Part shown: positions 22,301 to 37,300 of the stretch, one piece after another
Numbering within the stretch: position 1 is the first letter of the stretch
Layout: every line of letters begins with the position of its first letter
Assembly (NCBI GenBank): GCA_963669155.1
Contig: OZ022588.1
Span: forward strand, 12,639,131 to 12,703,130
DNA length: 64,000 bases
From: Arbacia lixula
Taxonomy: Eukaryota > Echinodermata > Echinoidea > Arbacioida > Arbaciidae
Direction: 5' to 3'
Notes under the pieces: model-generated
Databases searched by the model: none
Told to the model about the DNA's origin: nothing
The model's input: the letters and a program-made list of their open reading frames with translations, nothing else
Made by a program: the position numbers and the translations under genes

Positions 22301-25300
22301 GTAGTTCTCAATTTTTCCGTTTTCACTGAGCCATTCTATGTTGTGAATTCTTCGTAGATATCGGTTGTTCAGATGCAGGACGAAGGAAGCGTAGGAATGC
22401 AAACATCGGTGAGTGTCCTGAAGTAAGGTGTCCTTATCAGAGGAAAGCAAATGTTAGAAGTACGTTATGCATTTGCTGCGGGTTGGAAATGTAACATGAC
22501 GATGATTTTTTCCATCAAAATACTGATTTTCAGCCTTTACTAAAATGTTTGATTAATGTTTGCAAGCCTGGTTTAACTAAATATTATAGATATTGGCAAT
22601 ACTTCAGTGTCTGTACCAGGGCGGCAGCATACCAGTTGACTACCATTTTTTATAAGAATGACAAATTGTCATTTTTATTGTAATTACATGTATTTCTTTA
22701 GCCATAACCGCGGGGAAAGTTATCCCACAATGCGCCATGTAGCAAACCTTTGTTTGTGTTTAGCAGTCATTTCGGCTTCCAGTCTCATACACTAGTATAC
22801 TAGACCTGGGGGGTGTTTCACCAGCTGTTCGTAAGTTACAAACGACTTTACGAATGACTGGTGATCCCTTCTTGTGCTAAATGCGATACCACGCTTTGTG
22901 CATTGAGAATCTGATTTAGCACAAGGAGGGATCACCAGTCGTTCGTAAAGTCGTTCGTAACTCACGAAAAGCTTGGTGAAACATCCCCCGGATGCGGACA
23001 TGACTGCAAACCAACGCTGAATGTGCCTGCATGGTGCATCATGGGATGTCTTGTCCTTAAATGCTTGCAGTATGGAGACTCAACTGACGAAAATCAGTGT
23101 GGGTTACCCGGCAATGAATTTGTCTGTCGTCCTTCTCAGGTGCCATTCTGCGTTGCAACACAGAAGAGATCACTGCATGCCTGGCCCAACTTCCTAATCT
23201 CAGAAACGCTCTGGAGAACCAAGACTGGACATGCCGCCGGCAGGCTCGCGCTCTGCTACAAAATTGTGACCTCTCTCCTGAAGCAAGAGATGTATGTACT
23301 GCTACTAGCAATGATTAAACTTTGTTGTATAGACATAATTGCATGCCTCTTTGCGCTTAAATTAAACAAAAAACAAATACATAATGAATGGAAATAGTGC
23401 ACTAGGGTCATCCATGTCATATTTTCAAAGACCAAAACAGAATGTGTTTCAAAGTACTTCTGAAATTGTTGTATGTTTCTAAGTTTCTGAGGTAATCCAG
23501 CATGTTATTAAGTGGCTGCAAGATTTTATAATTTGCGGGAAATAGTGACTATCTACTAGAACTAGAACAAAGTGTTCTTTCTGGTTTGATGGGGGAAGCA
23601 TTTAAAGTTTAAAGACAGGGTAGCCCATTCTCAAAAAAGTCATGAAACTTGGCAATGATCAACAGTATACCCGAATGAAAACGTGTTTGGAATCACAGTC
23701 ACAGCTTCACAAACCTTTTCAGAAAAGGTAAAAAAAAATATCAGTTTACTTTTGAAATGCATCGACCAGTCGACATTAATGATATTGTCCGTTGTGGGCA
23801 TTGCTTCCATTGAATGCGTGCCCTGTGGAGTGGACCAGTGGTCTACAGCGGTCTACAGCGGTCTCTGCTCTCTAACCAAACGTTTTGAATGACCCGCCCA
23901 AGACCTCCTCAAAAAGGTTTCATTATTGGGAGGGAAGTTCTGATAACAGCATCGTCCAGTTTCTGTGGTTTTTACAACATTTTTACGAATACGAATTGGA
24001 TAATTTCAAACAAACTTGATACAAGGGTGGTTTAGATAAACTGGTTAGATTGGAGTCAAAGAAGTAGGAGGTCAAAGGTGAAGGAACATTGCCAAACTTG
24101 GCTAAACATGTAAAAACAGAATATGATACTTTCATTTCACATAGGAATTCAATTGTATTTTGCCCACCAAACATACTGTACAAGTATTCTGAGCCAAAAT
24201 GTAAATAGTGCTAGCGAAGAGGCGGAGGCATATTCATCAACAGTGTGGCAGTTGAATTGCTCTCTTTATTTTTTAACCTGCAAAAGGGACACGTACCCTG
24301 TCTTTAAGAGTGAAAGAATATTCAGCTAAATGGACAGCGGAAGAACATGTACCGGCACTCTTTTACTGGTCCTACTAAAAGCCAGCAAGAGCATCCAAGA
24401 GTAGAGGCGTAGTCAAGAGTGCCAAGGCTCAAGACAATATCGGCCAAGAGCCTCAAAGAATTAAGCTGCCAAGAGCAGCAGGAGTCATCAGAGACACACG
24501 GTAGACCTCTGTGAGAATGCTGGAACGGTTTCTCCATGAAGACAAGCAATAAAAGACTCTTGGTTTCTTTGGCCGACTGCGTTCTTGGAGGCTCACTAGT
24601 AATTTTCAGCTCCAACACTCCAGCCAAATGCAATGTTAGGTGTCTGTAATTGTTACCGCAAATACGCCCTTCTGAGCCCCAAAATTGTGGTAAACTTGAC
24701 ACAAGTGGGCTTGTTTCCTGCATTTACAAGTAAGAAGCAATCTTTGAAAACCTTGTTTAAAACTACCATGATTGTGTGTCTGCAAGAGTGTGAACAAACC
24801 CAAATTTGATTTCAGGCTTACGAGTTTTGCTGCGTACAAGACGGATTGGCATCAGGCAGATCTGGTGAAGAAGCGGCTATTGACGAGGATGTGAGCATAC
24901 GAGAAGACTTCCGAGAAACTTGGTTCTTTGACCTGTTGATGATCCCGTGAGTACAGTTGTTTTGCAGGAGTTTCTCCGTCAGCGAGAATGTGTGTATACT
25001 TGCAGGTACCCAGCTGTAAGAGTGAGAATGAGTAGCTTCTTTTCAACTCGTCTTCTTGTTCTTACTGGGCTGTTATCCCTCATGAGATATTCAATGTGGT
25101 GTAACCTTCTTACAGGTCACAGGGAGATCATACTGTATATAAGCTGTTTTTTCATGAATTTTGCGAATCGCTGAAGGGTCACAAATTCAACAACACGCGG
25201 ATATTGTGCCACATGATAATATTATTATAATAAAATATAATATTATAATAAAATTAATAAAAAAAACAATAATAATAAAATGTGACCTGTCACCACAAAA

Positions 25301-28300
25301 CGACCAATAAGTCGCAATGGGAGTTTTCACGTAAACAGCTGCAACCCTAGAAATAGCTTGGTTGGGATGGAAAAGTCGATTTTGGGTTTTTGCTATTTTC
25401 TGAAAGTACAATTCTTGATCTTCCATCTGTCAAAATTTGAAATTAAAATGATAAATAGAAATATGTGTTTTTTTTGGTTTTAAAATGATAATTTTTTTCG
25501 GACATTGAAAAAAAAATGTCACTTTGCTGAGATTGTCCTTATTATAATCAAGCTCTCAAACAACTGAGCATAACTTAAAGAATATTCAGTGTTAGACATT
25601 GAAACTTTGTAGTAGTGATGATTTATACCTTGTTAAAAATTGGGCCAAGTTTCAGCTCAAACCCATTGTTCCTTCATAGTGGTTGCTATGGGGTTTTAAT
25701 TGCACCTTTTTGTGCCAAGGACAATGGCGCACGGTTCAGCACTCTTGAATGAACCCCTTTCTTTAGAGCCTGTAATCTCTGTTATCCAAATGATTAGTGC
25801 GTCTGACACCTTCACATTCTCTCTGTAATTTGAAAGGGTTAACTTGGTCCATACAAGTGAGTTATATACCATTTTAAAGCTTAGAGTATAGGTTTCAAAG
25901 CTGCATCATAAAAACAAAAACCAAAGAATCCGACTTATTGGTCGTTTTGTGGTGACAGGTCACAAATTATAATCTTAATCACTAAGCGCAAGCACCATAC
26001 ACTAATGAGTGCCTATAGTACCAACGCTATTGATCTTATGATAGGGTACCGGCACCGTATACTATGGTTGGTACATGCGGTCGTGGGCTTGCTAGCATGC
26101 ATAGTATGCCATGCTGTGTACAATCGAGTGTCGCAATAACATGTACATGTACGGTTTGCTAGACATTTTCTCCCATTTGCGTACACGTGCACGTATATCA
26201 CAGCAGTGCATGCATTTTAAAGCGCTGGCTGTCATTCAAACATTTTCGAAATGACCTCCTGTCACCCTGGCACGTATTCCCTTGTTGTGTGTGATGCAGA
26301 GAGGACGGGGCTCCGTACGACTACAGCGTGTTCACCCCGGGGAGCATCACAGAGTGGCAGCTGACGGCAGTGAGTGTGTCCCCGACCCTGGGCATGTGCG
26401 TGGACACCTCCACCTCGCTCACCGTCTTCCAGAACTTCTTCATCCACCTGCACCTGCCCTACTCCGTCGTCCGCCTGGAGCAGACGGAGGTCGTCGTCAC
26501 CGTCTTCAACTACAGGTTCCAAGAAATGGAGGTAGGTGATGAAGGCCGCTTTCGCACAGCGTGCACTCCTCTAAGAGACAGGATTTTTGTGGATGATACG
26601 GTCACAGACTTTTTCCACCCTTGCATCTTCCAAAGATATTACGCCCTCATTACTGCACTAGGGTACACAATTCAACCCAACTCAGTTTTTGATATCATTT
26701 TGCAGCCTCAGCTGAAGTGCATGACAATTTACAATATCTAAAAATGTGCACAAACAAAACCAGTTAAAGAAAATCCATAATTGATAAAATAGTGACTTAG
26801 AGATGATAAAATAGATAGATAGATAAACGCAACTTGATTCTTAACTCCGTTAAGCAAACATAGCGAGCCTGGGAAAGAAGCATCCATTGCTGTATGTTGG
26901 AATTTGGACACCCCCCCCCCCCCCCCGGGAACTAACACTGCACACATTCAAAGCAACCATGGAACATATTCTTTTTGTGAGGGAGGTTCTACGTCTATGA
27001 ATGACAGCTTGCGACTCGTTGTGTCCAATACAGAAGTATCAAGTGGCGTGCTATTTTATGATGTGTTTGTTTTGTCAAGCATTTATATTTATGATGCTGT
27101 GTTGTTTTGATTATGCATTTGTATCACATTTGTTAATTTCTATTTCACTTTATTAATGAGGAGTTTATGGAATCCGTTAGTATGATAGATTTAAGTCAAT
27201 ATAAATGTGTTCTTAACCGTGATATCAAGGATGAAAACTATTGGAAGGAGCATTGAAATATACTTCCATGCGCTACATCAAATTTGGATGACATCATTAT
27301 TTCTTCACTTCTTTTTACTATTTCAGTTCAGTTCATTCATTTAACATATAAACATGGAGCATATATTATCCTAACAACTACTTGAAGCACAGTAAGATGT
27401 ATACCGAACACAATGAGACACGGGAGGAAACCATTACATTAAAGGGAAAGCTCACCCTGAAATTAAGTTGGTTTCATTAAAAGCAGACACATGAAAGAAA
27501 CGAAATAGTGAAGATTTTGATGAATATCCGTCAAAAGATAAGAAAGTTATGATCTTTTGAAATTATGATTTTATTACATTACGTGCGAGGTGCTCTCCCA
27601 TACAGGTATGTTGTGTACAATTTTTTGTGAAATGTGCATCTTCTTGAAAAAGATCCTTTTACCTGTACATTTGATACATCATTAGAAATACGTTTTTACA
27701 CACATACTTGTATGAAAACAAATCATTCCGTTCTGAAAAAGAGGAAAGGAGCAATTTATGGAATGATACTGCACACAACATATGGGAGAGCACCTCGCAA
27801 GTGACATCACAAAATCAAAATTTCAAAAGATTATAACTTATCCTTTGACGGACTTCCTCAAACCTTCACTAATATGTTTTGTCCGTGTTTCTGCTTTTAT
27901 GGAAACCAACTTATTTTCAAGGTGAACTATCCCTTTAAAGGGCATATACTGTACTGGGAAGGCAAAAAAGCCTTCAAAAGGCAATTGTTAGCAATCTTCT
28001 TATCAATGGTCTTAAATTCATGTATTGTCCATTTAAGAAACTTGTGGAAAGTTATTTGCCCTCGAATGATCCACATTTGGAGTGATGAATGATTAATGAT
28101 TAAATTCTCAAAATGTACGGGCCGAACAGTTTGATGATTTGTGATTTAATCACTCATTACTCCAAATGTAGATCATTTTAGGGCAAATAACTTTCAGGAA
28201 GCTTTTAAAATGGACAATACATGAATTTAAGACCATTGATAAGAAGATTGCTAAACAATTACCTTTTGAAGGCTTTTTTGCCTTCCCAGTACAGTATATG

Positions 28301-31300
28301 CCCTTTAAAAGTATTTGTGAGTGGGGACAGCAGGAGAGGAAGGGGCCTTTAATCAAGTGAGCTGACCCATACACTACACATTTCTTCTCAGGTGAAAGTG
28401 ATGTTCCAGGTGGAGGATGGTCTGTGCACAGATGCCAACCCAGCCAATCGTACCATCTTCATCGAACCACAAAATGCCAAATCAACCACGTTTGTGGTGC
28501 GCCCTGTCGAAGTCGGATTGTTTGCTATCACTGTTTCTGCCGTTGGACCGGGACGAATGAATGCAGATATTATCAGGAAGGACCTCCGTGTTGTGGTATG
28601 TTCGCTCAGGATGTTTCACATTCAGTTAAACCTATTTCTTAGTGCAGTTGAACAAAATGCATGGATTGATTTAACACTTGCAAAAACAGAGTTGATTTCA
28701 GTTGCATATTCAATCTATCATATCTTGTCAGAAACCATTATAAAACCATAATGAATTATACTTATTCCAGGAGTGAAAACAAGATGATGTACAAGAAGTA
28801 CATTTAATCAACCTAGCATAATGAAGAAGGAAGAATCACAGAATATCACCAGTTTGATTATTTACTTGGCCAATATATTATTCAAGTCTCCTTGCACCAT
28901 TGTCCTATATTTTTCACTGTTAATACTCACAAATTCCATTGTGCAACATCTTATGGCTAAACCGTTCTGTATTGAGCCCGCACATACGTGTGCTGTTTTT
29001 TTTCCCAGTCAGATTCTAAGTAGCATGACTTACATACAATCTGCTGTTTGAACAATTAGCTATGAATCAACTTCAAATACACTATAGGATACAATTAAGC
29101 CACACCTCTTTGATGACTGCAGTTAAGGTATTTGACAGTATTTTTTTTCAATCTACCATGTTTTTGTTTACACAATTTCATATTTTAAGCCTGTAAAAGA
29201 GAAAGGCTCTCTTTAACTCTTAATTCGACATTGAGTGCAAGGGTATATGACACATGCAAATCCGATAGAGCAGTATTATATTTTGCACATTAAATGCTAA
29301 TGAATGGACTTCACTGGTCTTTGTTGTGCATGGACTGGGCAGGCCCAGGGGGTGACCAAGAGCAAGGGGATATCTGTGACCCTTGACCCTGGCAGGGTCA
29401 ACATCCAGGATGGTGAGGAGCCAGAGGAAGACAATCCTGACATCGCTGGTGAGTTTAGCGCCCTCCCTCTCTCGCAAAACATGGAAGTCCGTATTGCTGC
29501 TCCATACACAACATCTGCATTTGTATTTAAATGCACTCCTGACTCATGTGTAAGCTTTCTATTACGCCATGCATAGATATGGTTTGCATTGACTTGCAGT
29601 GCATCGTATTACTTTGTAACTGGTCAGGTTAGCAAGATATGTGTGGCCTGGAGGGTGTTTCACCAAGTTATTCCTAAGTTACGAACGACTTTATGAACGA
29701 CTGGTATCCCTTCTTGTGCTAAATGCGATACCACACTTTGTTCATTGAGGATCTGATTTAGCACAAGAAGGGATCACCAGTCGTTCGTAAAGTCGTTCGT
29801 AACTTACGAACAGCTTGGTGAAATACCACCCAGGTCAGGTTAGCAAGATATGTGTGGCCTGGAGGGTGTTTCACCAAGTTGTTCGTAAGTTACGAAGGAC
29901 TTTACGAACGACTGGTGATCCCTTCTTGTGCTAAATGCGATACCACACTTTGTTCATTGAGAATCTGATTTAGCACAAGAAGGGATCACCAGTCGTTCGT
30001 AACTTACGAACAGCTTGGTGAAACACCCCCCTGGCCTAGCTTTCTTGAATTGTCTTCCCCCAAAAGAGAAAATGATGAAATGCGTTTATATACACCCACA
30101 CGAACAAACAATATAGTAACATATGGTCACATGTTTAGCATTGAACAATATAGTCTTGGTATTTATTGTCCAATTTTTTGTTCTTGTTAGTGTTTGAAGT
30201 AATAACCAAACTTCGTTCCACAGTACTTTCAACCCGCCAGGAGGACAGTCAGACGGAGCATTTCACTGTCTCTCTCCCTGAAGATGCCATCCCAGAGACA
30301 GAGTCCTGCAGTGTGAGCTTGATTGGTGAGCTAAACCAAATCCTATCCACCTTTCCCTCGCCAGTCAGCATGCTGCCCTGTGAGATATGTAATTGACATG
30401 ACATGACTGGAGCTAAAATGCCACAGTGACGCAAAAAGAGTTGAGCAAAAGCTAGAAAGCTATTTCTATTTGGTATAAAGGCATTGTGTTCATATGTCAT
30501 ATCCCATCTTAGAATTAACTTTCAAATTTGTTTTGAGTGAAAGCAATGACTGGTTGACATGACTTGAAGAGTAACCTTCAAAACCTTCAAAAACCTTCAA
30601 AAGCTAATCACCCTGACAACAGAAGTTCCCTACCCTGGTGTTGTTGTTTCTCTATACCTATGTGTTCCAACAAGTATGCAACCCAGGCAGTTATTCCTCA
30701 CAAGTCAATTGAATAGAGTACTTAATCAAACACCTGCAGTGGAGCTCGTCGAAAACTTTCACAATATCTAGCTTGTGCGTGAAAGCGTATGGTGTTGCTT
30801 TGATCTAGATCAGATGATATCTATCATGTGCATTGCATGAATGTATACGGTCGTGCTTTGATCTAGATCAGACAAGTTTTAGTTGGACTCCGCTGTCCAT
30901 GAGCAAGGCAGTATGTTGTTCCTATGTGATTCATAACGCTGTATATTTGACCCTCTGGAAGGTAACCTCTTGGGCACGATTGTGACGGACCCGATCGGCG
31001 GCATTGATCACCTGATCAGACAACCAACGGGATGTGGGGAGCAGACGATGTTAAAGCTCGCACCAACACTCTTTGTCTACAAATACCTACATGCCGTCAA
31101 CGCCGATACCGCACACATAGAAGAGAAAGTCTATGACTACTTAGCTGATGGTATGTGATGGTAAAAAATAAACACAGGCGATCAGGACAATTTAGTCCCC
31201 TCAAAGCAAAACACCAAAAAAAAAAAACCTGCTACAAAAGAAGAAACAAAATTCATAATGCAAAAGTGCAATTCCACATGTTTGGTTAAAGTCATTTTAT

Positions 31301-34300
31301 GTGAGTAACCAAAGCTTCTTTATTTTATCTTCGGTTAAAGTGTTGCAGAAATTTAGGAAGCAAACAGTCCACCTTTCCATGACACACAATCATATCCTCA
31401 GCACAGAAACTTCTTTTTCAATCAAATAAAGAAGCTTTGGTTACTCACATTACATGACTTTAACCAAACCTGTGGAATTGCCCAAAACATGATCAGGCTG
31501 TGCGTTTTGTGGTCTTCTAGATTAATGACATTTGGAAGAAACTACTTTCAAGATTCTTATCACAGAACTTGAATCCTTATGTTCAAACACGATGCTAACA
31601 AAGACAGACTGCCACGTGGAGATGGGTTTGAGGAGATTCTGAGTCAAATCTAATTTAATAATAAGGATAATAATAAAAAACATTTATTTGACGCTTAATA
31701 CGGACTTTTCTAAGCGAACTGTATTCTTTCAATTATCCTAGGAATTAAAGCAGAAATCTTAAGTAATTCAAAATATTAAAAATATAAATGGGTAAATAAT
31801 AGAAATCAATGTTGATGTGCACATCCATTGACCGACCAAAAAAGGTGACAGGTATAGATCAGTTCCATTCCAAGCATAGACAGTGAGCTGAATAGATCTG
31901 ATTAGAATGTGGAAGAAATCCAAGAATTGTCCATCATAGTCTGATTGAGTGTATAAACTCTCTAATGACCCCAGCAATAGTTAAATCTGCTCTTGTTCAG
32001 AGGCAGTCTGTAGAATTTACTGGTATCAAAATCTGGAATAATCTGCCTACCGGTACATATTTAAACAACTTGAAAACACTGGTGGTGCAATTTAAAATCA
32101 TTACAGTTAAGTACTTCCGGATATGTTGTGTGTTATCTTGCCAATCTATGTCATTTCCTCATTGATCCTGTCTGTCTATATTTATATATCATCCAATAAG
32201 ACCAATTACCCACATATTTATGTTGGCTTTTCTGTTGTCTTGTTTGGTAATAATATACCTGTATGAAATTTATTGTATTTTGTAGCTGTTATCTATATTT
32301 CGCTATGTTATGTCAAAAAAAACTATTTGTACCCGAAGGATATTTTTTATTTTCCTAAGCCTTTGGCTCTTTAAAGAGATATCCTGTTACCTTTCTTTGT
32401 ACATGTTGTTTTTATCTAACGTTTTATTAATTGAATATCGAATTGAATGGAATTGAATTGAATGTTAGATGAGGCGTACATGTGGCAGAACCATTATGTT
32501 GCCAGTTGTTAGTTGAAATGCTCTCACTGTCACATCCATCTGCTCGATAAATGGTTGTAAAATGATTACAATGATGATTTCTAATATATTTACATTGCAG
32601 GAATCAACCGTGAATTAACATTCCGCCTGGACAATGGTTCCTTTTCCGTCTGGCATTCAAACTATCCTGGCAGCACATGGTAATCTCACCCATATGTCAC
32701 GACTCTTCCAGTAGCACTTTGGTGGCGATAAACTTTGAAGATCGTCCATCATGAAGGCTGTTGCCCACAAGCATCCAGTTGACATTTCTTATTAATGCTA
32801 ATCTAATGTGTTTGTGTAGTGCATTACATGTAGGCATGATTGCATTGATTACTAAATATCAATTGCCTATCCTGATAAAGAAACAGATAGGTAGCAACAT
32901 TTTGATCATACATAATTTAACAAAGTTATCATTCTGTATTTAGCTCGTATTAATGTCCTTTTTCTCCATTCACAAGTTGTAATGTTACGGTTTTATCACT
33001 CGGTGTAAATACTCTCATGGGCATGCCATCTTTCTGTGCCATGAATAGTTACTTGTAGGATATTTTTCAAAATAATCAACTTATAGCTATGACCTTTTTT
33101 TCCACAGTAGACTTTCAAAGGTACTAAGATTTATACACACTTATACACCTGCCTAAAACAGCCACATTCTTTGTTCACTTTGGAATGTTCATAAAAACGA
33201 CCATGGCTCCCTTGGGGGGTGTTTCATCAAGCTGTTCTTAAGCTAAGAATGACTGTACTCATGACTGGTGGACCCTGTCTTGTTCTAAATGAGATACCCC
33301 AATTTGTTCCTACTTTATTAAAGTGAAGAGTTAATTTCCAGCAATCCTTATCAAATTTGACAAATCATAAACTTTGTATTCGAACACTTGTTAACAACAA
33401 ACATTTTAATTTGCAAAAATAAGATTCCAACTTTAGCTGATAAGAATCAAAATCATTGAGAATCCGATTTAGCAGAAGAAAGGGTCACCAGTCGTGCATA
33501 AAGTCATTCTTACCTAAAAGCGGCCAGCCACTTGTAAATCCTTTATTTGCGAGCAATTCGCCCCCGGCCCACGCGGCAGGCTAGCAGACTAGCTAGCAGA
33601 CTAGCTACCTAGGCTAGATGTTCGGTGCGATGCTTCGTCTAGCTCGGTGAGCAGTCCGGCACGCATGCATCTAGTGATAGCGCGAGCGCAAGCTGCGAAT
33701 AATTATTTTCCGAACGTGTAGCCTCTGACTTCGGCCTTCGCGTCACTTTCAGACGTTTTCGGACACATTCAGAGATTGTTGCACTAGTTCGACAAACACG
33801 CATGACGTACAAGGTTTGTGTACGATTGAATGGGGCTTACGGAATCGCGCATGTTACAGTATCTCCCAGTTGTCTGTGCCTTTAAAAACATCTAAGTGAA
33901 ACACACCCCAGGTTTGACTGTATTTTACAACTGATGGTAAATCCTCAGCTAGTGACAGGCACGTCAAGTCCAAACTTGTTCTCCTCATTTCTCTGGTACT
34001 CCAGGCTGACAGCTTTTGTCATCAAGGTTTTCAGCCAAGCTTCTCAGTTCACGCGTGTCACGCCGGGACATGTGGCGAGTAGCATTGACTGGCTTATTGA
34101 CTCCAATCAGCGAGAAACTGGTGTCTTTGAGGAAAACTACCGAGTTCACCATCAAGAGATGATCGTGAGTACCCGTTACAATGAAATCAGTTCTGGGTGA
34201 ACTATCCCTTTGAGGATCATGGACTCAATAAAGACCCTCTCTTCATAAAAACCATCTCTTGCTATAATTGCACCTTTCTATAAGGACCGCCTGTTGTTAA

Positions 34301-37300
34301 CACGTTGCTTACCATTAGATTTTCTGGCTTTGTGAACCCTGGTCCAGAAAGGATGTCAAAATTTGCCATGGAACTGCAGTAACCAAAGAGTTGAGCCTTT
34401 TTTGTGTCCTTTAAGGTATTTGAAGGTTATTCAGAGCCTGTTGTCTATTGTCCAAAAAGCAGATTGTTTAAGAGTCATGCGACATATACTTAGTATCTGA
34501 GCGGAAAACGGCCAGCCAGCATATATGCGGGTTCAGTACAAAACAAGATGAAACAGCTCTTATTTGGTTTCTAGCTTTGCAGATAGTTGTTCTAAACAGG
34601 TTGTTAGTCAGTCTGTCTATAACGTCCACCTTATGTCTTAAAGATATTTTATCATATTTCTATTGAGTTAGTTGTACTAGACAAGTTAAAGGGCATATAC
34701 TGTACTGGGAAGGCAAAAAAGCCCTCAAAAGATGATCGTGAGCTTTGTTCTTGGCAATGGCCTTAAATTCATGTATTGTCCATTTTAGAAACTTGCTGAA
34801 AGTTATTTGCCCTCAAATGATCCACATGTGGAGTAATGAATGATTAATGATTAAATTCTCAAAATGTTCGGGCCGAATATTTTGACCATTTGTGATTTAA
34901 TCACTCATTACTCCAAATGTACATCATTTGAGGGCAAATAATTTTCAGCAAGTTTCTAAAATGGACAATACATGAATTTAAGGCCATTGGCAAGAACAAT
35001 GCTCATGATCATCTTTTGAGGGCTTTTTTGCCTTCCCAGTACAGTATATGTCCTTTAAAAGGAAGGTATGTTATCAATGGTAGATTGTACTATAAAGAAG
35101 GGACCAAAGGGATTTAGTGTACAGACCATCAAAGGCACACTGAACAAAGCGTCATCACAAAACCACAGATGTGTTATGAGTTGTTTTTTTTTGTTTATTG
35201 AAGCAGAGATCAAACTTAATACCAGAATATGAAACATCTCCAGTGCGTACGAAACATGCATATATCTTATCATAAGGTTGAACAGAAATACATGTATTAA
35301 TACTTCAGGAATGATCTTTCAGTCCATTGAATTAGCCATGTTATGTTTTGTGGGAAATTTAAGGTATTTGTAATTTGAATAACAGGAGTAGTAGTGCTAG
35401 CATATTTTTACATTTTTGTCACTTTTACTGCCACTTTTTTTGCTTCCAGTTTTTCTCCTTCATTTTGTTGGAAGTAATGTATAGTTATTGGCAGACCTAG
35501 ATGAAAGTAGGGGAGACTTTCAGTTGGGTTTTGTATGGTCTGCTTTTATGCTTTTACACTGGCAAAAATTAGCCCCGTACTATCCTTAGCCCCGTACTAT
35601 CCCTAGCCCCGTACTATTTTTTTAAGCTTTTCACACTGGCATTTCTTAGCCCCGTACTATTTCTTAAACCCGACTAGCTTTTGACACTGTTCTCACTCGA
35701 AATCGTTAGCCCCGGACTTTCTCGACAGCTTATGAATATTTTTGAGTGTACGTCTTGCACATCGGCTCTTTACCACTCCGCATCAAGGTCACTCGCCCGT
35801 CGGGCCTTATCTGATTGGTCTCGGCGTTTCAGCCTTGAGAGCTGACATCGCATTTCCTTAGCCCCGTACTATTTTTCGTTTCTGTTCACGCTGGCGCTCT
35901 TAGCCCCGGACTATTCGGCTTGGCCCTGCAATTGCGGTGTTAGCCCTGCTTTTTTGCAGTGCCAAATAATCCCGGATTATTGGTAGGGCTAGCCTACTTT
36001 GGTAAAAACCAATGTGAACAGAAAGTGGTCTAAGCTTAGCCCCGTACTATAGGTGGGGCTAAGGCCCCCCCCCCCCTTTGCCCCACCTATAGTACGGGGC
36101 TAAGGAAATTTTTGCCAGTGTGAAAAGCATATTTGTGTTCTGAACAGGGTGGTGTGAAGGGAGACTACTCCATGACAGCCTTTGTTCTCATCTCTCTGCT
36201 GGAGAGCAGGAATCTTCTCATCGACTCAAATGAGGTTAGAGAGTATTTTTTATTCTAAATATAGAAATATAGGTGGCTGTTCAAGATAATAATAATAGAG
36301 CACATTTATAACGCGCCTAATACTATGTTTCTAGGCGCTGTGTTGCTGCTGTCCCCGCAGTCATTAAGTGAAGTTCTATCCTTATACCAAATGGAAAGCT
36401 GGGACAGCAGCACCAAGAGATGGGAGAGATGGAATCTCTTGCTACCCTATCATCTAAACAGAGATTATACATGTACCTTCCACCAAAGCTTCTGTTCTTG
36501 TTGCTTTGCTGTATTTGTAGAGAAGGCGTCTTCTGATTAAATAAAATTAGAAAAATAAGTAGAACTATTCTGTCAAAAAAAAAAGTAAGGTGTTTGCTGC
36601 AGACTGCATGTTAAGATTAATTAGATTGGTTTCAATACACGATATGAAGGGCTTGTTTGCAAAAGGGGTTAGATCCGCTTTAGACCATTGTGAGAAAATC
36701 TATGTTTTTATTCTCCCATATTGCAATACTCTTATGCGAAACTAAATTTTCATGATATGCTACCCTACCATGTGAACATAAAATTGGGTATAAAAGAAAT
36801 CTAGCTGTCTTCATATTTTTAAAATATTTTTTTCCCAAAAAAAATTACCTTTTTGGATCTAGCCCCTTTTGCAAACGAGCTGAAATGGATCTAACCCCTT
36901 TTGAAAAAGAAGTGATTTTTCTTTGCCATTTTTGTTCACTTTTTATTGGGAATTTTAACTTTTCTTTGGTATCATCTTATAGAGCTACTTCAAATCTATA
37001 CATTGAGACATAAAAAAAATAAATTTAATGAAAATTGGATCTAACCCCTTTTGCAAATGAGCTCTTCATATGTCAATGTATGATAAATGATCATATATGA
37101 TTAATGATTTGCTTTGCTTTGCTGCTTAAAGAGCTATGTTGTACACAAATGCACACAAATGCTTTTATCATTTCAGTTATTTCCACAACTTGAATTACAT
37201 GCTATCAATAAAAACAGAACATCAATTACAAATTTATTAAAAAACAAGATGAAGATATATTCATCAAGTAATAACAGCTGCAGCAAGATACAATAATGTT

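Noticed and set aside
23023-23397. 124-codon frame over the anaphylatoxin exon
   Set aside because: Not phase-compatible with either neighbour; the six-cysteine frame is.
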